A stretch of DNA of 64,000 nucleotides from Thermoanaerobaculia bacterium (GCA_022823665.1 JAJEHN010000029.1:45976-109975); one strand, 5' to 3'. Positions 1 through 9,253 are shown, numbered from the stretch's first letter. The notes: generated from the letters alone by a model not told the origin. Program-made: numbers and translations.

Positions 1-213
1 GTTGGAGAAACGCATGCCTTGCGACGCCAGGCGCTCGAGATTGGGTGTGCGGTAGAGGTCGCTCTTCGAGTTGGCGACGCGCTCGTCCATCTGCACCGAG
101 GTACCCGTCCAGCCGAGGTCGTCGGCGAGCAGGAGGACGATATTGGGAGATTCCGCGACTGCCGGAGAGGACGCGACAGTGGCGAGCAGAAGGGGTACGA
201 ACTTCTTTCTCAT
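1..213 (-). CDS. Sulfatase, N-terminal part (cut by window edge)
   Basis: The 71 visible codons encode a signal peptide (MRKKFVPLLLATVASSPAVA) followed by the typical sulfatase opening PNIVLLLADDLG, whose paired aspartates are metal ligands in the family, then TPNLERLASQGMRFSN. The CxPxR active site lies beyond the edge. The ATG at 213 is fixed by AGGAGGAG five bases upstream. It is 26 bp downstream of another sulfatase on the same strand, so the two are probably co-transcribed. Likely periplasmic hydrolysis of sulfate esters; substrate unknown. Confidence 0.88.
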   Translation of the reverse strand, partial: MRKKFVPLLLATVASSPAVAESPNIVLLLADDLGWTGTSVQMDERVANSKSDLYRTPNLERLASQGMRFSN

Positions 214-239
214 TGGCTCCTCCTGAGAACCGGGCCGAG

Positions 240-1736
240 CTACTTGCCCTCGGCCGCCCAGCGCTTCATCAGGGCGATGTTGCGGCTCAGGATGGCCGCG
301 GATTCGGGGTTCGCGCTGACGCGCGCGGAGTACGCGGCCATTTCGCTGTCGTACATGGCTGCCGATTCCGCGCCGTGGTCGTTCGTGCGCTCGATCCAAT
401 CGTCCATGCGCTTCCTGAGTTTCTTGAGTTGCGCCTGGTGCTTCGGATCGCCGGCCAGGTTCCGGACTTCGAACGGATCCTCCGACAGGTCGTAGAGTTC
501 CTCCGCGGGGCGGGTGGGAGTGAAGAGAAGCTGCTGCGTCTCGTTCAACGTTCCGGCAGCATGAGCCTCGCGCAGCGCGATGACGATGCTCTTTCCGTCC
601 TTGTAGAGGTTGGGTTGCAGATGGGGGCGGCCGGGCAGGAAGTTGCGGATGTACTTGAAGCGCGTCGTCCGTAGCGCCCGGATGTAGTCGACCGTCTCGT
701 CGCAGCGGTCGCGAGCGGCGAAGACCGCCGTCCGCTCCTCGTAATCCCGGCCGAGGATGTCGCGGGCGTGCATGTGGCCGGGAATCTCGATGCCGGCGAG
801 TGCGAGGGAAAGGGCCGCGATGTCGATGTGCTCCACGAGGTCGTCGCGCACCTGCCCCGGCTCGATCGTCGGTCCGGCGATGACCAGGGGCACGTGCATG
901 CCTTCGTCGTAGAGGAACTGCTTCCCCCTGGCATGGCTGATCCCGTGGTCGGTCATGAAGAGAACGACCGTGTCCTCGAGGTCGCCCTCGTCTTCGAGCC
1001 GTTCGATGACGTCGCCGACGAAGCTGTCGGTGAGCCGAACCGAGTCGAGGTACGCCGCCCAATCCGCCAGCAGGACCGGATCGTCCGGATAGTAGGGCGG
1101 CAGCTTCACATCGGAGGGATCGGTCCTGCTCCCCAGGAGTTTCTCGACGCGATCGCTGATCCGCCGGAACGACTCGAGCGACCGGCCGCGGTGCTTTCCG
1201 CCGGGGAGGTGGACCTGCGCGAAGAATGGCTGGCCGGGTCGACGCTGACTCCAGTCGGGGCCGTCGTACATGGCCTGGTCCCACTCGAAGTTGTAGTGCG
1301 TCTTCCCGATGGTCTCTCGGTCAGTGTTCGGCCAGCCGGTGATCGCGGTGTAGTAGCCGGCTTCCTGAAACAGCTCGGGGATCGGCCGGATGCCGGGAGG
1401 CAGGTGGATCTTCAGTTCCCCCTGGCTGCTGTTGTGGTGATGAACGCCGATGGACGTCTGGTACATCCCGGTGATGAACGCCGAGCGGTTGGGCGAGCAG
1501 ACCGGCGCCGTGACGTACGCATTGGTGAAGCGCACTCCGCGGCTCGCCAGGCGGTCGAGATGCGGCGTCTCGATCACCGTCTCTCCGTAGGCGGAGAGGT
1601 TGGCCGACATGTCGTCGACGATGATCCAGAGGATGTTCGGCGGTTCGGCCCCGTGCAGAGGAACGTGCAGCGGAAGCGCTGCCAGCGCTCCCAGGGCGAG
1701 GACGAGGGCGGCGGTGCCGGCGCGGTGCGTTGTCAT
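240..1736 (-). CDS. Exported sulfatase (type I, Cys active site)
   Basis: A 498-residue alkaline-phosphatase-superfamily sulfatase. After a signal peptide (residues 1-30) comes PPNILWIIVDDMS with the metal-binding aspartates, and the C-S-P-N-R motif with Cys80, the residue converted to formylglycine. FMTDHG near residue 260 supplies further metal ligands. The ATG at 1736 was chosen because it directly precedes the signal peptide; longer upstream reading has no signal-like start. It is divergent from the next sulfatase with only 58 bp between start codons, so the two share a short promoter region. An FGE gene lies 1.6 kb away. Confidence 0.9.
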   Translation of the reverse strand: MTTHRAGTAALVLALGALAALPLHVPLHGAEPPNILWIIVDDMSANLSAYGETVIETPHLDRLASRGVRFTNAYVTAPVCSPNRSAFITGMYQTSIGVHHHNSSQGELKIHLPPGIRPIPELFQEAGYYTAITGWPNTDRETIGKTHYNFEWDQAMYDGPDWSQRRPGQPFFAQVHLPGGKHRGRSLESFRRISDRVEKLLGSRTDPSDVKLPPYYPDDPVLLADWAAYLDSVRLTDSFVGDVIERLEDEGDLEDTVVLFMTDHGISHARGKQFLYDEGMHVPLVIAGPTIEPGQVRDDLVEHIDIAALSLALAGIEIPGHMHARDILGRDYEERTAVFAARDRCDETVDYIRALRTTRFKYIRNFLPGRPHLQPNLYKDGKSIVIALREAHAAGTLNETQQLLFTPTRPAEELYDLSEDPFEVRNLAGDPKHQAQLKKLRKRMDDWIERTNDHGAESAAMYDSEMAAYSARVSANPESAAILSRNIALMKRWAAEGK

Positions 1737-1794
1737 GGCCTGATTGTCGCCTACGGCGTCAGATTTTTCCACCTGCGTTAGAATCCCGGCCATC

Positions 1795-3234
1795 ATGATC
1801 ACACGCCGAGAAGCAGTCAAGAGCGTCGCCGCCGCGTCGGCGGGGTCCGCCCTGGGAGCCGCCTTCAGCTTCGCGAAAACGAACCGGGCGAACCTGCTCT
1901 TCCTGTGCTCGGATCAGCACCAGACCGCCGCGACCGGCTGCTACGGCAGCGACGAAGCGCAGACGCCCCACATCGACGAGATCGCCTCGGACGGCGTTCG
2001 CTTCGACCGCGCCTATTGCAACGCGCCCGTCTGCGTTCCCTCCCGCGGGTCGATCATCACGGGCCTCCACCCCTGCAGGCACGGGGCGAAGATCCTGCGG
2101 GACCCGCTGCCCAACGAGGCGCGCACGGTCGCCCACTACTTCAAGGATCACGGCTACGTCACCGGTGCGATCGGCAAGATGCACTTCGTCGACGAGACGC
2201 GGCGGCACGGCTTCGACCACAGGCTCCATCGCCCCGATCACGACAAACGGCTCACCCAGGCTGAGCAGCAGGCGTTTCGGGACGACCAGTGCGTGAACTA
2301 CCCCGCGGACGGCGGGTACGCGACCGGGCTGAGCGGTTCCGCCTCGACCCTGCCGGAGCGGTACTTCCCCGACACCTTCTTCGCCGAGGAGTCGGTCGCC
2401 TTCCTGCGCGAGAACAAGGACCGGCCGTTCTGCCTGTGGACGTCGTTCTACATGCCGCATACGCCGCTGGTGCCGGCGAAGCAGTACTGGGACATGTACG
2501 ACGGAATCACTCTCAGTCTGCCCGAGCGTTCGGACCGGGAGCTGGAGGACGGCTTCGAGGGGCACCTGATTCGCTCCAGGCAGCGCGGCTGGTACGACCA
2601 GGAGGACGACTCTCTGCGCGAAGCGATCCGCGGCTACTACGGCAACATCTCCCAGACGGACGCCAACGTCGGGCGGGTGTTCGACACGTTGCGGGAACTG
2701 GGGCTCGACAAGAACACGGTGGTCGTCTACACCTCGGACCACGGCGAGATGGCCGGCGCGCACCGCACGTGGACCAAGCACAACATGTACGAGCAGAGCG
2801 TCAGCGTGCCGCTGATCGTGCGCATGCCGGACCGGATGGAAGCCGGGACGGCCCGCACGCAGCTCATCGAGCACACCGATCTGCTTCCGACCCTGACCGA
2901 GCTGTGCGGGCTCGGGAGTCCCTCCTCCGGGATCGACGGCCGGAGCTTCGCACCCCTGGTCCAGGGCGGAACGTACACGCCGCGGGAGCACGTCTACTCG
3001 GAGTACTACTTCTGCCACCGCAGCTTCACGGTGGACGACCGCTACGTCGGCAAGCCGCCCATCCTGATGGTGCGCACCGGCAAGTGGAAGCTCAACTACT
3101 TGAGTTGGGCGCGCTCGGAGCTGTTCGACCTCGAGGCCGATCCGGGAGAGTTCAACAACGTGATCGACGACACCGGCAACTCCGGCATCGTCAGGGAGCT
3201 GACCGCCGTCGCCGAGCGCCTCTACGCTGGTTGA
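1795..3234 (+). CDS. Tat-exported sulfatase
   Basis: A 479-residue sulfatase. The N-terminus MITRREAVKSVAAASAGSA has a twin-arginine and a weak hydrophobic stretch, suggesting Tat export. NLLFLCSDQHQ opens the fold, C-V-P-S-R (Cys80) is the formylglycine site, and YTSDHGEMAG carries metal ligands. An ATG at 1795 gives this signal; earlier in-frame starts do not. The C-terminal half (HRTWTKHNMYEQSVSVPLI) resembles choline-sulfatase and arylsulfatase-A-like proteins, but I cannot assign a substrate. The FGE gene follows on the same strand after 70 bp. Confidence 0.9.
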   Translation: MITRREAVKSVAAASAGSALGAAFSFAKTNRANLLFLCSDQHQTAATGCYGSDEAQTPHIDEIASDGVRFDRAYCNAPVCVPSRGSIITGLHPCRHGAKILRDPLPNEARTVAHYFKDHGYVTGAIGKMHFVDETRRHGFDHRLHRPDHDKRLTQAEQQAFRDDQCVNYPADGGYATGLSGSASTLPERYFPDTFFAEESVAFLRENKDRPFCLWTSFYMPHTPLVPAKQYWDMYDGITLSLPERSDRELEDGFEGHLIRSRQRGWYDQEDDSLREAIRGYYGNISQTDANVGRVFDTLRELGLDKNTVVVYTSDHGEMAGAHRTWTKHNMYEQSVSVPLIVRMPDRMEAGTARTQLIEHTDLLPTLTELCGLGSPSSGIDGRSFAPLVQGGTYTPREHVYSEYYFCHRSFTVDDRYVGKPPILMVRTGKWKLNYLSWARSELFDLEADPGEFNNVIDDTGNSGIVRELTAVAERLYAG

Positions 3235-3304
3235 GGCGCGCCGTAACGAACTCCGCGCCGCCTCGACGGCTCGTGCGGTGGGCTACATTGCACCGACGAT
3301 CGCC

Positions 3305-4264
3305 ATGACGGCCTGCTGCACTCCCGCGCGTGATCCCGAGCTGCCGGCCGGCGGCGTGGGCCCGGCCTCCGCGGCGCCGGCGCCATCCTCGGGACCGGGA
3401 CCGAACGACCGCGAGATGGTGACTCTCGACGGCGGCCGGTTCCTCATGGGCACCGACTCGGCCGACGCCATACCGGGAGACGGCGAGACGCCGATACGCG
3501 AGATCTTCGTCGACCCGTTCCGCATCGACGCCTGCGCCGTCTCCAACGCCGACTTCGCCGCCTTTGCCGACGCCACCGGCTACCAGACCGACAGCGAGCG
3601 CCTGGGCTGGTCCTTCGTCTTCGAGGGCCGCCTGTCGCGCAAGCTCCGGCGCACGGCGATCGAGGACCGTCTGCCGGGCGCCGGGTGGTGGTGCAAGATC
3701 AGCGGCGCCGACTGGCGGCACCCCGAGGGACCGGGGTCGTCGATCGCCCGGCGCCAGGACCATCCCGTCGTCCAGGTGTCGCACCACGACGCCGTGGCCT
3801 ACTGCGCGTGGGCGGGATGCCGGCTTCCGACCGAGGCGGAGTGGGAGTTCGCGGCCCGCGGAGGCGTGGAGCAGACCGCGCAGCCCTGGGGCGACGAGCT
3901 CGAGCCCGATGGCGAGCATCGCTGCAACGTCTGGCAGGGCAGCTTCCCCAACCGCGATCTCGGCCTCGACGGCTGGCGCGGCACCTGCCCGGTCGACGCG
4001 TTCGAGCCCAACGGCTTCGGCCTCTACAACGTCTGCGGCAACGTCTGGGACTGGTGCGCGGACTGGTGGAGCGCCCGTCCCGCCGCGCCGGGCGCCCGCA
4101 ATCCGCGCGGTCCCGCCACCGGCACCTCGCGAGTCACCCGCGGCGGGTCGCACCTCTGCCACGTCTCCTACTGCAGTCGCTACCGCCTGTCCGCCCGTAC
4201 CCACAACACGCCCGACAGCGCGGCCGGACACATGGGCTTTCGCTGCGCCGCCGATGTCGGCTAG
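3305..4264 (+). CDS. Formylglycine-generating enzyme (SUMF1/FGE family)
   Basis: The protein has a full FGE-sulfatase domain: MVTLDGGRFLMGTDS near the start, LPTEAEWEFAARGG in the middle, NGFGLYNVCGNVWDWCADWW, and at the end SHLCHVSYCSRYR with NTPDSAAGHMGFRCA. The two cysteines of LCHxSYC match the copper-binding catalytic pair of authentic FGEs, so this should oxidise the CxPxR cysteine of the neighbouring sulfatases. The start is uncertain: ATG 3305 or GTG 3278; neither has a clear Shine-Dalgarno sequence. With ATG 3305 the first residues (MTACCTPARD) leave no convincing signal peptide, consistent with cytoplasmic maturation. Confidence 0.9.
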   Translation: MTACCTPARDPELPAGGVGPASAAPAPSSGPGPNDREMVTLDGGRFLMGTDSADAIPGDGETPIREIFVDPFRIDACAVSNADFAAFADATGYQTDSERLGWSFVFEGRLSRKLRRTAIEDRLPGAGWWCKISGADWRHPEGPGSSIARRQDHPVVQVSHHDAVAYCAWAGCRLPTEAEWEFAARGGVEQTAQPWGDELEPDGEHRCNVWQGSFPNRDLGLDGWRGTCPVDAFEPNGFGLYNVCGNVWDWCADWWSARPAAPGARNPRGPATGTSRVTRGGSHLCHVSYCSRYRLSARTHNTPDSAAGHMGFRCAADVG

Positions 4265-4289
4265 TCAGGAGCCCATGGAGTTGGCCACA

Positions 4290-4334
4290 CGCTGGGTGCG
4301 CCGGCGCCCCCGCCGGCTGCCGCCGGAGGCGGCC
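4290..4334. repeat. Palindromic mosaic element, partial copy
   Basis: CTGGGTGC is followed by GCCGGCG-CCCC-CGCCGGC (7-bp stem, 4-nt loop) and a second hairpin GCCGCC-GGA-GGCGGC. Only the left half of the element is present, between the FGE gene and hicB. Confidence 0.8.
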
Positions 4335-4400
4335 GAGTAGTAGGCTGTGGCGGCCAGATCGCGATGCCCCGTGGGATCGGCTGAGGATGAGAGGTCGAGA

Positions 4401-4598
4401 ATGAAGTACCAGGTAGCGCTTCAGGAGTCCGAAGAGGGGTTCAGCGTCTGGGTGCCGGGCCTGCCCGGTTGTGTGTCACAAGGCAAGACGGAAGAGGAAG
4501 CCCTGGCCAACATCACTGAGGCCGTTCGGGAGTACCTGGAAGTGGCGGCCGAGAACGCTGCAGGCATGAAGATCCGCGAAATCGAAGTCGCCGTGTAG
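4401..4598 (+). CDS. hicB: HicB-family antitoxin
   Basis: This 65-residue protein has the HicB/UPF0150 fold signature: MKYQVALQESEEGFSVWVPGLPGCVSQG, then an acidic helix TEEEALANITEAVREYL. It is the partial RNase-H-like antitoxin domain with no C-terminal DNA-binding extension. It is followed after 3 bp by the HicA toxin. Gene order is antitoxin first, the reverse of the classic hicAB arrangement but common in this subgroup. GAGG upstream of ATG 4401 is a plausible ribosome site. Confidence 0.9.
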   Translation: MKYQVALQESEEGFSVWVPGLPGCVSQGKTEEEALANITEAVREYLEVAAENAAGMKIREIEVAV

Positions 4599-4601
4599 GC
4601 G

Positions 4602-4814
4602 ATGCCAAGGATCCCTGGGGTCAATCACCTCCGGGCGGTACGTGCACTGGAGAAGGTCGGTTTCCGCATCGCGCGGCAAGGCAAGCACATCGTGCTCACG
4701 GACGGCCGGCGCATCATTACGGTGCCACGCAACAACCCCGTCAATGCGTTCACGATGGGACGCATCGCACAGGACGCCGGTTTGACCGAGGCAGAGTTCA
4801 GGAAGCTGTTGTAG
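4602..4814 (+). CDS. hicA: HicA-family mRNA interferase toxin
   Basis: A 70-residue double-stranded-RNA-binding-fold toxin. MPRIPGVNHLRAVRALEKVGF is the first helix and GF-turn, followed by RQGKHIVLTDG with the catalytic-type histidine and VPRNNPVNAFTMGRIAQDAGLTEAEF, the family C-terminus. It is predicted to cleave mRNA when HicB is depleted. All expected elements are intact, so the module is probably functional. The next gene starts 7 bp downstream. Confidence 0.92.
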   Translation: MPRIPGVNHLRAVRALEKVGFRIARQGKHIVLTDGRRIITVPRNNPVNAFTMGRIAQDAGLTEAEFRKLL

Positions 4815-4821
4815 TGCCCTT

Positions 4822-5571
4822 GTGAAGATCCTGGTCATCGCCGACGTGCACGGGAACGCCGAGGCGCTCTCCGCGGTGCTTGAGAAGGAACGCGATGTCG
4901 ACGCGACGATCTTCCTCGGCGACACCGTTCTCTCCGGGCCGCAGCCGAACGAGACGATGGCTCTGCTCGCGGACCTCGACGGGGTGCTGATCGAGGGCAA
5001 CCACGACGTGGAGATGCTCGAGCCCGAGCGGTTCGAGGGCTGGCCGGCTCCGTGGCGGGCCTACACGAACTGGATCCTCGACACGCTGGAGCCGGCGGGT
5101 TGGAAGCTGCTCCGCGGCCTGCAGCCGGAGGGCGAGTACGAGGTCGGCGGCGGGCGCGTGTTCCTGCACCACGGCGTGCTGCCCGACGAGCCGCGGCAGG
5201 CGTTGCCGGACACGGCCGACGATCGCCTGGCCGCGTTGGCGGGCGGCACGGACTGTCCGCTGGTGCTCTTCGGCCACTCGCACATCCAGTTCCGGCGTGC
5301 GATCGACGGGCAGGAGTTCATCAACCCCGGCAGCGTCGGCCAGCCGCGCTGCGGCCGGCGGGTTGCCTGCTACGGGGTGATCGAGGACGGGGTGTTCCGC
5401 CACTGCCAGGTGGAGTACGAGCCCGGTCCATGGCTGGAGGCGCTCGACGGCGTTGGGCCGCTCGACGGGTTTCCCGAGTTCCGGGAGTGGCTGAGGAAGG
5501 CGTTGCTGAGTGGCTACGGGATCGGCGAGCGGGAGCCGTGGACGCGGTTTGCGCGGGAAGGGTACGTGTAG
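4822..5571 (+). CDS. Calcineurin-like metallophosphoesterase (YfcE-type)
   Basis: A 249-residue protein with the full metal-ligand set of calcineurin-like phosphoesterases: DVHGN near the N-terminus, LGDTVLSGP, EGNHDVE, and GHSHIQF followed by INPGSVGQPR. The GTG start at 4822 sits 7 bp after hicA, so it may be read in the same transcript. The substrate is unknown; relatives hydrolyse phosphodiesters or nucleotides, and some act on bis-nucleoside polyphosphates. No signal peptide, so cytoplasmic. Confidence 0.88.
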   Translation: MKILVIADVHGNAEALSAVLEKERDVDATIFLGDTVLSGPQPNETMALLADLDGVLIEGNHDVEMLEPERFEGWPAPWRAYTNWILDTLEPAGWKLLRGLQPEGEYEVGGGRVFLHHGVLPDEPRQALPDTADDRLAALAGGTDCPLVLFGHSHIQFRRAIDGQEFINPGSVGQPRCGRRVACYGVIEDGVFRHCQVEYEPGPWLEALDGVGPLDGFPEFREWLRKALLSGYGIGEREPWTRFAREGYV

Positions 5572-5584
5572 CGCACCCAGTGGG

Positions 5585-6355
5585 CTACAGCTCTTCGACG
5601 GCGATCGCCCGCACCCAGGTCGCTTCCAGCCGCTCGACGTTGAGCGGCATGGCGATGAAAAAGGCGCGGTCCTTCTTCAGCTTCTCGACGTTCACCAGCG
5701 GGTAGCAGATCGGGATGTTGTTGCCGAGCATGTTGCGGTGGGTGGGCGAGTTGTCAGGTTGCGGAGTCTGGAAGTCCGACTCCCAGGCGATGCCGGGGGC
5801 GCCGACGGCCAGCAGCTTGATGCCGGTGTCGGCCAGCCACCTGGTCGTCCCGGCCGGCAAGGTCGGCTGCTCCGCGCCTCGGAACGGGCTGCCGAGGAGG
5901 ACGATGTCGCCCTTGCGAACGTTCGACAGATGCTCGGGCAGGATCGGCTGGCCGACCTTGACGACTTCCCCTTCGTCGTTCTTCTGCTCCACCGGTTCGA
6001 GTTCGTCGAAGAAGCAGACGGCAGCGGGGCCGAAGAACGTGTCGAGGGGCAACTCCCACAGGCCGCGGACATCGTCGGGAAGGCCCTCCCAGTGGTCCAT
6101 GTGGCCCTTGCCGCCCTCGATGTGCGAACCGCCGCAGTGGGCGCTGACCCTTCCGGGCGGCCAGTAGGAGTCGCCCTCCTTGCCGCCGACCAGCGTGTAG
6201 AGCGTGTCGTCGTAGGGCACGCGGCCTTCTTCCAGGATCCATGGCAGACCGTAGATGTCCTTGTTCCCCTCCTCGACGCTGCCGTCGAGCCGGGTGATGC
6301 GCCCGACCATCCGCGGGCTGAGGTCGACTACATGGTGGCCTGCGAAGTCAATCAT
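5585..6355 (-). CDS. Cyclase-family (kynurenine-formamidase-like) metal hydrolase
   Basis: A 256-residue member of the cyclase family (PF04199). The metal-binding signature appears as SAHCGGSHIEGGKGHMDHWEG, a variant of HxGTHxDxP. Family members hydrolyse amides or lactone-like rings (for example N-formylkynurenine). Its ATG at 6355 overlaps the stop of the aldolase gene, making it the last gene of the 9.2-5.6 kb operon; in that setting it may open a lactone or similar intermediate. That role is inference. No signal peptide is visible. Confidence 0.78.
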   Translation of the reverse strand: MIDFAGHHVVDLSPRMVGRITRLDGSVEEGNKDIYGLPWILEEGRVPYDDTLYTLVGGKEGDSYWPPGRVSAHCGGSHIEGGKGHMDHWEGLPDDVRGLWELPLDTFFGPAAVCFFDELEPVEQKNDEGEVVKVGQPILPEHLSNVRKGDIVLLGSPFRGAEQPTLPAGTTRWLADTGIKLLAVGAPGIAWESDFQTPQPDNSPTHRNMLGNNIPICYPLVNVEKLKKDRAFFIAMPLNVERLEATWVRAIAVEEL

Positions 6356-7376
6356 CGTTGCCGTTCTCCATCTCCGCCGACCACTCGCCCAGAGTGGCCA
6401 GTCCGTTCATGCGGGCGCGGTGGCGGAGCGCCGTCTGCCCGCTCGATTCGTCGGTCCTGCCGTCCCAGGCCTCGACCGGGGCGCGGCCGATGGCGCGACC
6501 GAACGAGAAGCTGAGCGCCCAGGGCTGCGGATCGAGGCGGTTCATCGCGTCGAGGTGGGCCGTCGCGTCCAGGTCCGACTGGCCTCCGGAGAGGAAGCCG
6601 ATCCCCGGCAGGGCGGGCGGCACGACCCGGCGCAGGCAGCGCAGCGTCTCCCGGGCCACCGTGTCGGCGCCGGCCTGTTCGCGACAGTCGCTGCCCGAGA
6701 CGACCATGTTCGTCTTCAGCACGATCTCTTCGGGCGCGACGCCGTGCTCGTACAGCGCCTCGAACGTGCGGTGCAGGAAGCGCTCGGACACCTCGAACTG
6801 GCGTTCGATCGTGTGCTCGCCCTTCATCTCGACCTCGGGCTCGACGATCGGAACGAGATCGAACTGGTGAGCGAGCGCCGCGACCTCGGCGACGCTGCGG
6901 GCGTTCGTGACGAGGGCGCGTTCCGTGGGAAGTCCCGGGCGCACGCGCGCCGCGACCCGCCACTTGACGAAGGCGACGCCGCGCTCGCGCCAGGCTTCGA
7001 GCCGCTTCGCCAGTCCCTCGAGACCGCGGGGGACGTACTCGTGCTCGGAGCCGCCGAGGAACTGCCAGCCGGTGGTCGGCGTGATGCCGAGCAGCAGGCC
7101 GCGTTCCGCGATGAGTTCGACGAGCGGCGTGCCGTCGCCGGCCCGGCGATCGAGGACGTCGGGAAAGACGATGATGCTCGACAGGTGCTCGCCGAGTCCG
7201 GGCGTGCGGCAGATCATCTCCTGGAAGTCGGCCGCCGCGTCCTCGGTGCTGGCGTGGGTCGACTCGCCCCACCAGCCGCGCACGAGGCCCTTGAGCGGGA
7301 CGTCGGCGGCGAAGATGCCCTTGCCGGGGGTAACCATGCGGCTTGCGGTCGCGGCCAGGTTCGATTCTGCTGTCAT
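6348..7376 (-). CDS. Class I fructose-bisphosphate aldolase
   Basis: A 342-residue Schiff-base aldolase resembling the animal and plant enzyme. FVKWR, IVEPEVEM, VLKTNMVVSG (the Schiff-base lysine) and FLSGGQS match the conserved active-site blocks. It cleaves ketose phosphates to triose units. ATG 7376 overlaps the epimerase stop by 4 bp and its own stop overlaps the cyclase start, so it is translationally coupled on both sides. In this operon it is the natural third step after epimerisation and phosphorylation of a ketose. Confidence 0.92.
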   Translation of the reverse strand: MTAESNLAATASRMVTPGKGIFAADVPLKGLVRGWWGESTHASTEDAAADFQEMICRTPGLGEHLSSIIVFPDVLDRRAGDGTPLVELIAERGLLLGITPTTGWQFLGGSEHEYVPRGLEGLAKRLEAWRERGVAFVKWRVAARVRPGLPTERALVTNARSVAEVAALAHQFDLVPIVEPEVEMKGEHTIERQFEVSERFLHRTFEALYEHGVAPEEIVLKTNMVVSGSDCREQAGADTVARETLRCLRRVVPPALPGIGFLSGGQSDLDATAHLDAMNRLDPQPWALSFSFGRAIGRAPVEAWDGRTDESSGQTALRHRARMNGLATLGEWSAEMENGNDD

Positions 7377-8281
7377 GCGCCGCCTCCGTTGGCGGCCGCC
7401 GCGAGCCTGGCGCGGTAGAACTCGAGGCCCTCCCGGGCCGCCTCGTCGAGGTCGCGGCCGCCGGTCATGTCGCGCCACACGCCGAGCAGGTTGCCGACGC
7501 CGCCGCCCATGTGGACGATCGGCTCCATCACCGTGTCGCGGTCGTAGCCGATCTCGTGCAGCGCCGCGACGACCTCGTCCCAGGGAATGTGCCCCTGGCC
7601 GGGCGGCCGGCGGTTGTTCTCGCCGATGTGGAAGGTGCCGAGCTGGTCGCCGGCGCGGACGATCGCCTCGCCCAGCGAGTCCTCCTCGATGTTCATGTGG
7701 TACGTGTCGAGCATCATCTTCAGGTTCGGGCTGCCGACGTCGTCGAGGAAGCGCAGCGCCTCGTCGCAGGTGTTGATCAGGAAGTGCTCGAAGCGGTTCA
7801 GGACCTCGATGTGGAAGGTCACGCCGAGGTCCTCGGCGGTCTTCATCGCCTCGGCCATGGCGCCGACGGCGTGGGCCCAGCAGCGAGCCTTGTCGCGGCC
7901 GTCGAGCCCCTGTCGCATGACGCCGGTGATCGCGCCGCCGACGTCGGCGCCGCCGCCGCCCGCGATCTGCTGCATCTCGCTCGCCGTCTCGGCCAGGGCG
8001 CGAAGGTGCGCGATGCCGCGGCGCCGGTCCTCCTCCGAGTCGGAGTTGATGTCCTGCTTGGGGCCGAGCCCCGCCATGTAGTTGATCCTGATCCCGTGCT
8101 CGGCCGCCGAGGCGACAAAGCGCTTCTTCTGCTCCGCGGTGTACAGGAAGAGAACGTCCTGGGAGAAGGACATCAGGTCGAAGCCGATCGCGGCGGCGCG
8201 GGCCATCCGGCGTTCGTACTCCTCGATGTCCTCCATCCACTCGTTGCCCCAGTAGTTGAAGGTGATGCCGATTCTTCCCAT
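7373..8281 (-). CDS. Ketose 3-epimerase / sugar isomerase-like TIM barrel
   Basis: A 302-residue xylose-isomerase-like TIM barrel. EVLNRFEHFLINT (metal-binding glutamate), MMLDTYHMNIEED, GENNRRPPGQGHIPW and the final glutamate in TVMEPIVHMGG follow the pattern of D-tagatose/D-psicose 3-epimerases. The start ATG 8281 has GGGAGAGAAG upstream. It lies 20 bp after the PfkB kinase and overlaps the aldolase by 4 bp. Exact substrate (ketohexose or related) cannot be read from sequence. Confidence 0.85.
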   Translation of the reverse strand: MGRIGITFNYWGNEWMEDIEEYERRMARAAAIGFDLMSFSQDVLFLYTAEQKKRFVASAAEHGIRINYMAGLGPKQDINSDSEEDRRRGIAHLRALAETASEMQQIAGGGGADVGGAITGVMRQGLDGRDKARCWAHAVGAMAEAMKTAEDLGVTFHIEVLNRFEHFLINTCDEALRFLDDVGSPNLKMMLDTYHMNIEEDSLGEAIVRAGDQLGTFHIGENNRRPPGQGHIPWDEVVAALHEIGYDRDTVMEPIVHMGGGVGNLLGVWRDMTGGRDLDEAAREGLEFYRARLAAAANGGGA

Positions 8282-8301
8282 GCGCTTCTCTCCCTGAACC
8301 C

Positions 8302-9246
8302 TTACGGAGCCGTCGACGCGGCCGCCGCCCTGCCGGCCGGCTGAGCGGCCATCAGCGCCTCGACCTCGGCCATCGACGGGATCCCCTTGCGATTGCCGAG
8401 CACCGTGCAGTGCAGGGCCGCGACCGCGGACGAGAACGCGGCGCAGCGCTCGAGGCCCCATCCCCTGGCCAGGCCCACGAGGTAGGCGCCGTGGAAGGTG
8501 TCGCCGGCGCCCGTCGTGTCGACGACGTCGACCTCGAACGCGGGCGTGTGGAACTCGGCTTCACGCGTCACCGTGTAGCTGCCGGCAGCGCCCTCCGTCT
8601 GCACGACCACGCGCGGCCCGAGGCCGAGGGCGGCGCGGCCCGCTCGCCACACGTCTTCCTCGCCGGTGAGCGCCGGCGCAAAGCCCGAGCCGCAGATCAG
8701 CACGTCGGTTTCCGCCACGAGCGCCCGGGCCGGTTCGAGGACCTTGTGACTGGTGGCGGCGGCGTCCAGCACGACCGTGCCGCCCGCCTCCTTCATCCAG
8801 CGCGCCGCGGCGAGCGCGGCGGCGCCGTGACTGCCGTCGAGGTGGAGGATCCGCGCGGACTCGATGTAGGCGCGGTCGAGTTCCGAGGGGTCCACGGGCC
8901 GCGAGAGGAAGCCGCGCCGGAATGAGAACACCCGCTCTCCGGTCGCGGCGTCGACATAGACGACGACCACATGGTCCTCCGGCCCTTCCCGCGGCACGAG
9001 CCGGCTGGTGTCGACTCCGGCTTTCCCCAGCGACCGTCGACGGTGCTCGCCGAGATCGTCCGTGCCCACGGTGTCGACGAAGCCTGTACGGAGGCCGAAC
9101 GTCGAGGCGACGAAACACGCCGTGCCGGCGGGCCCGCCGTCGGCGAGCGTGAAATCGAGGAGACCGCGCGGATCCTCCCAGACCGGCATGCGCTCGACGC
9201 GCAGCACGACGTCCACGATCGCGAGGCCGAGGCCTACGACGTCCAA
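8302..9246 (-). CDS. PfkB-family carbohydrate kinase
   Basis: A 314-residue ribokinase/PfkB-superfamily kinase. It has the N-terminal glycine motif (GGPAGTACFVASTFGL) and the C-terminal signature DTTGAGDTFHGAY with the catalytic aspartate and anion hole. It phosphorylates a sugar with ATP. It lies directly downstream of the TetR regulator (7 bp) and upstream of the epimerase, so it is the first enzyme of the operon. Fructokinase, ribokinase or ketohexokinase-type activity are all possible. Confidence 0.88.
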   Translation of the reverse strand: MDVVGLGLAIVDVVLRVERMPVWEDPRGLLDFTLADGGPAGTACFVASTFGLRTGFVDTVGTDDLGEHRRRSLGKAGVDTSRLVPREGPEDHVVVVYVDAATGERVFSFRRGFLSRPVDPSELDRAYIESARILHLDGSHGAAALAAARWMKEAGGTVVLDAAATSHKVLEPARALVAETDVLICGSGFAPALTGEEDVWRAGRAALGLGPRVVVQTEGAAGSYTVTREAEFHTPAFEVDVVDTTGAGDTFHGAYLVGLARGWGLERCAAFSSAVAALHCTVLGNRKGIPSMAEVEALMAAQPAGRAAAASTAP

Positions 9247-9253
9247 GCGAGCT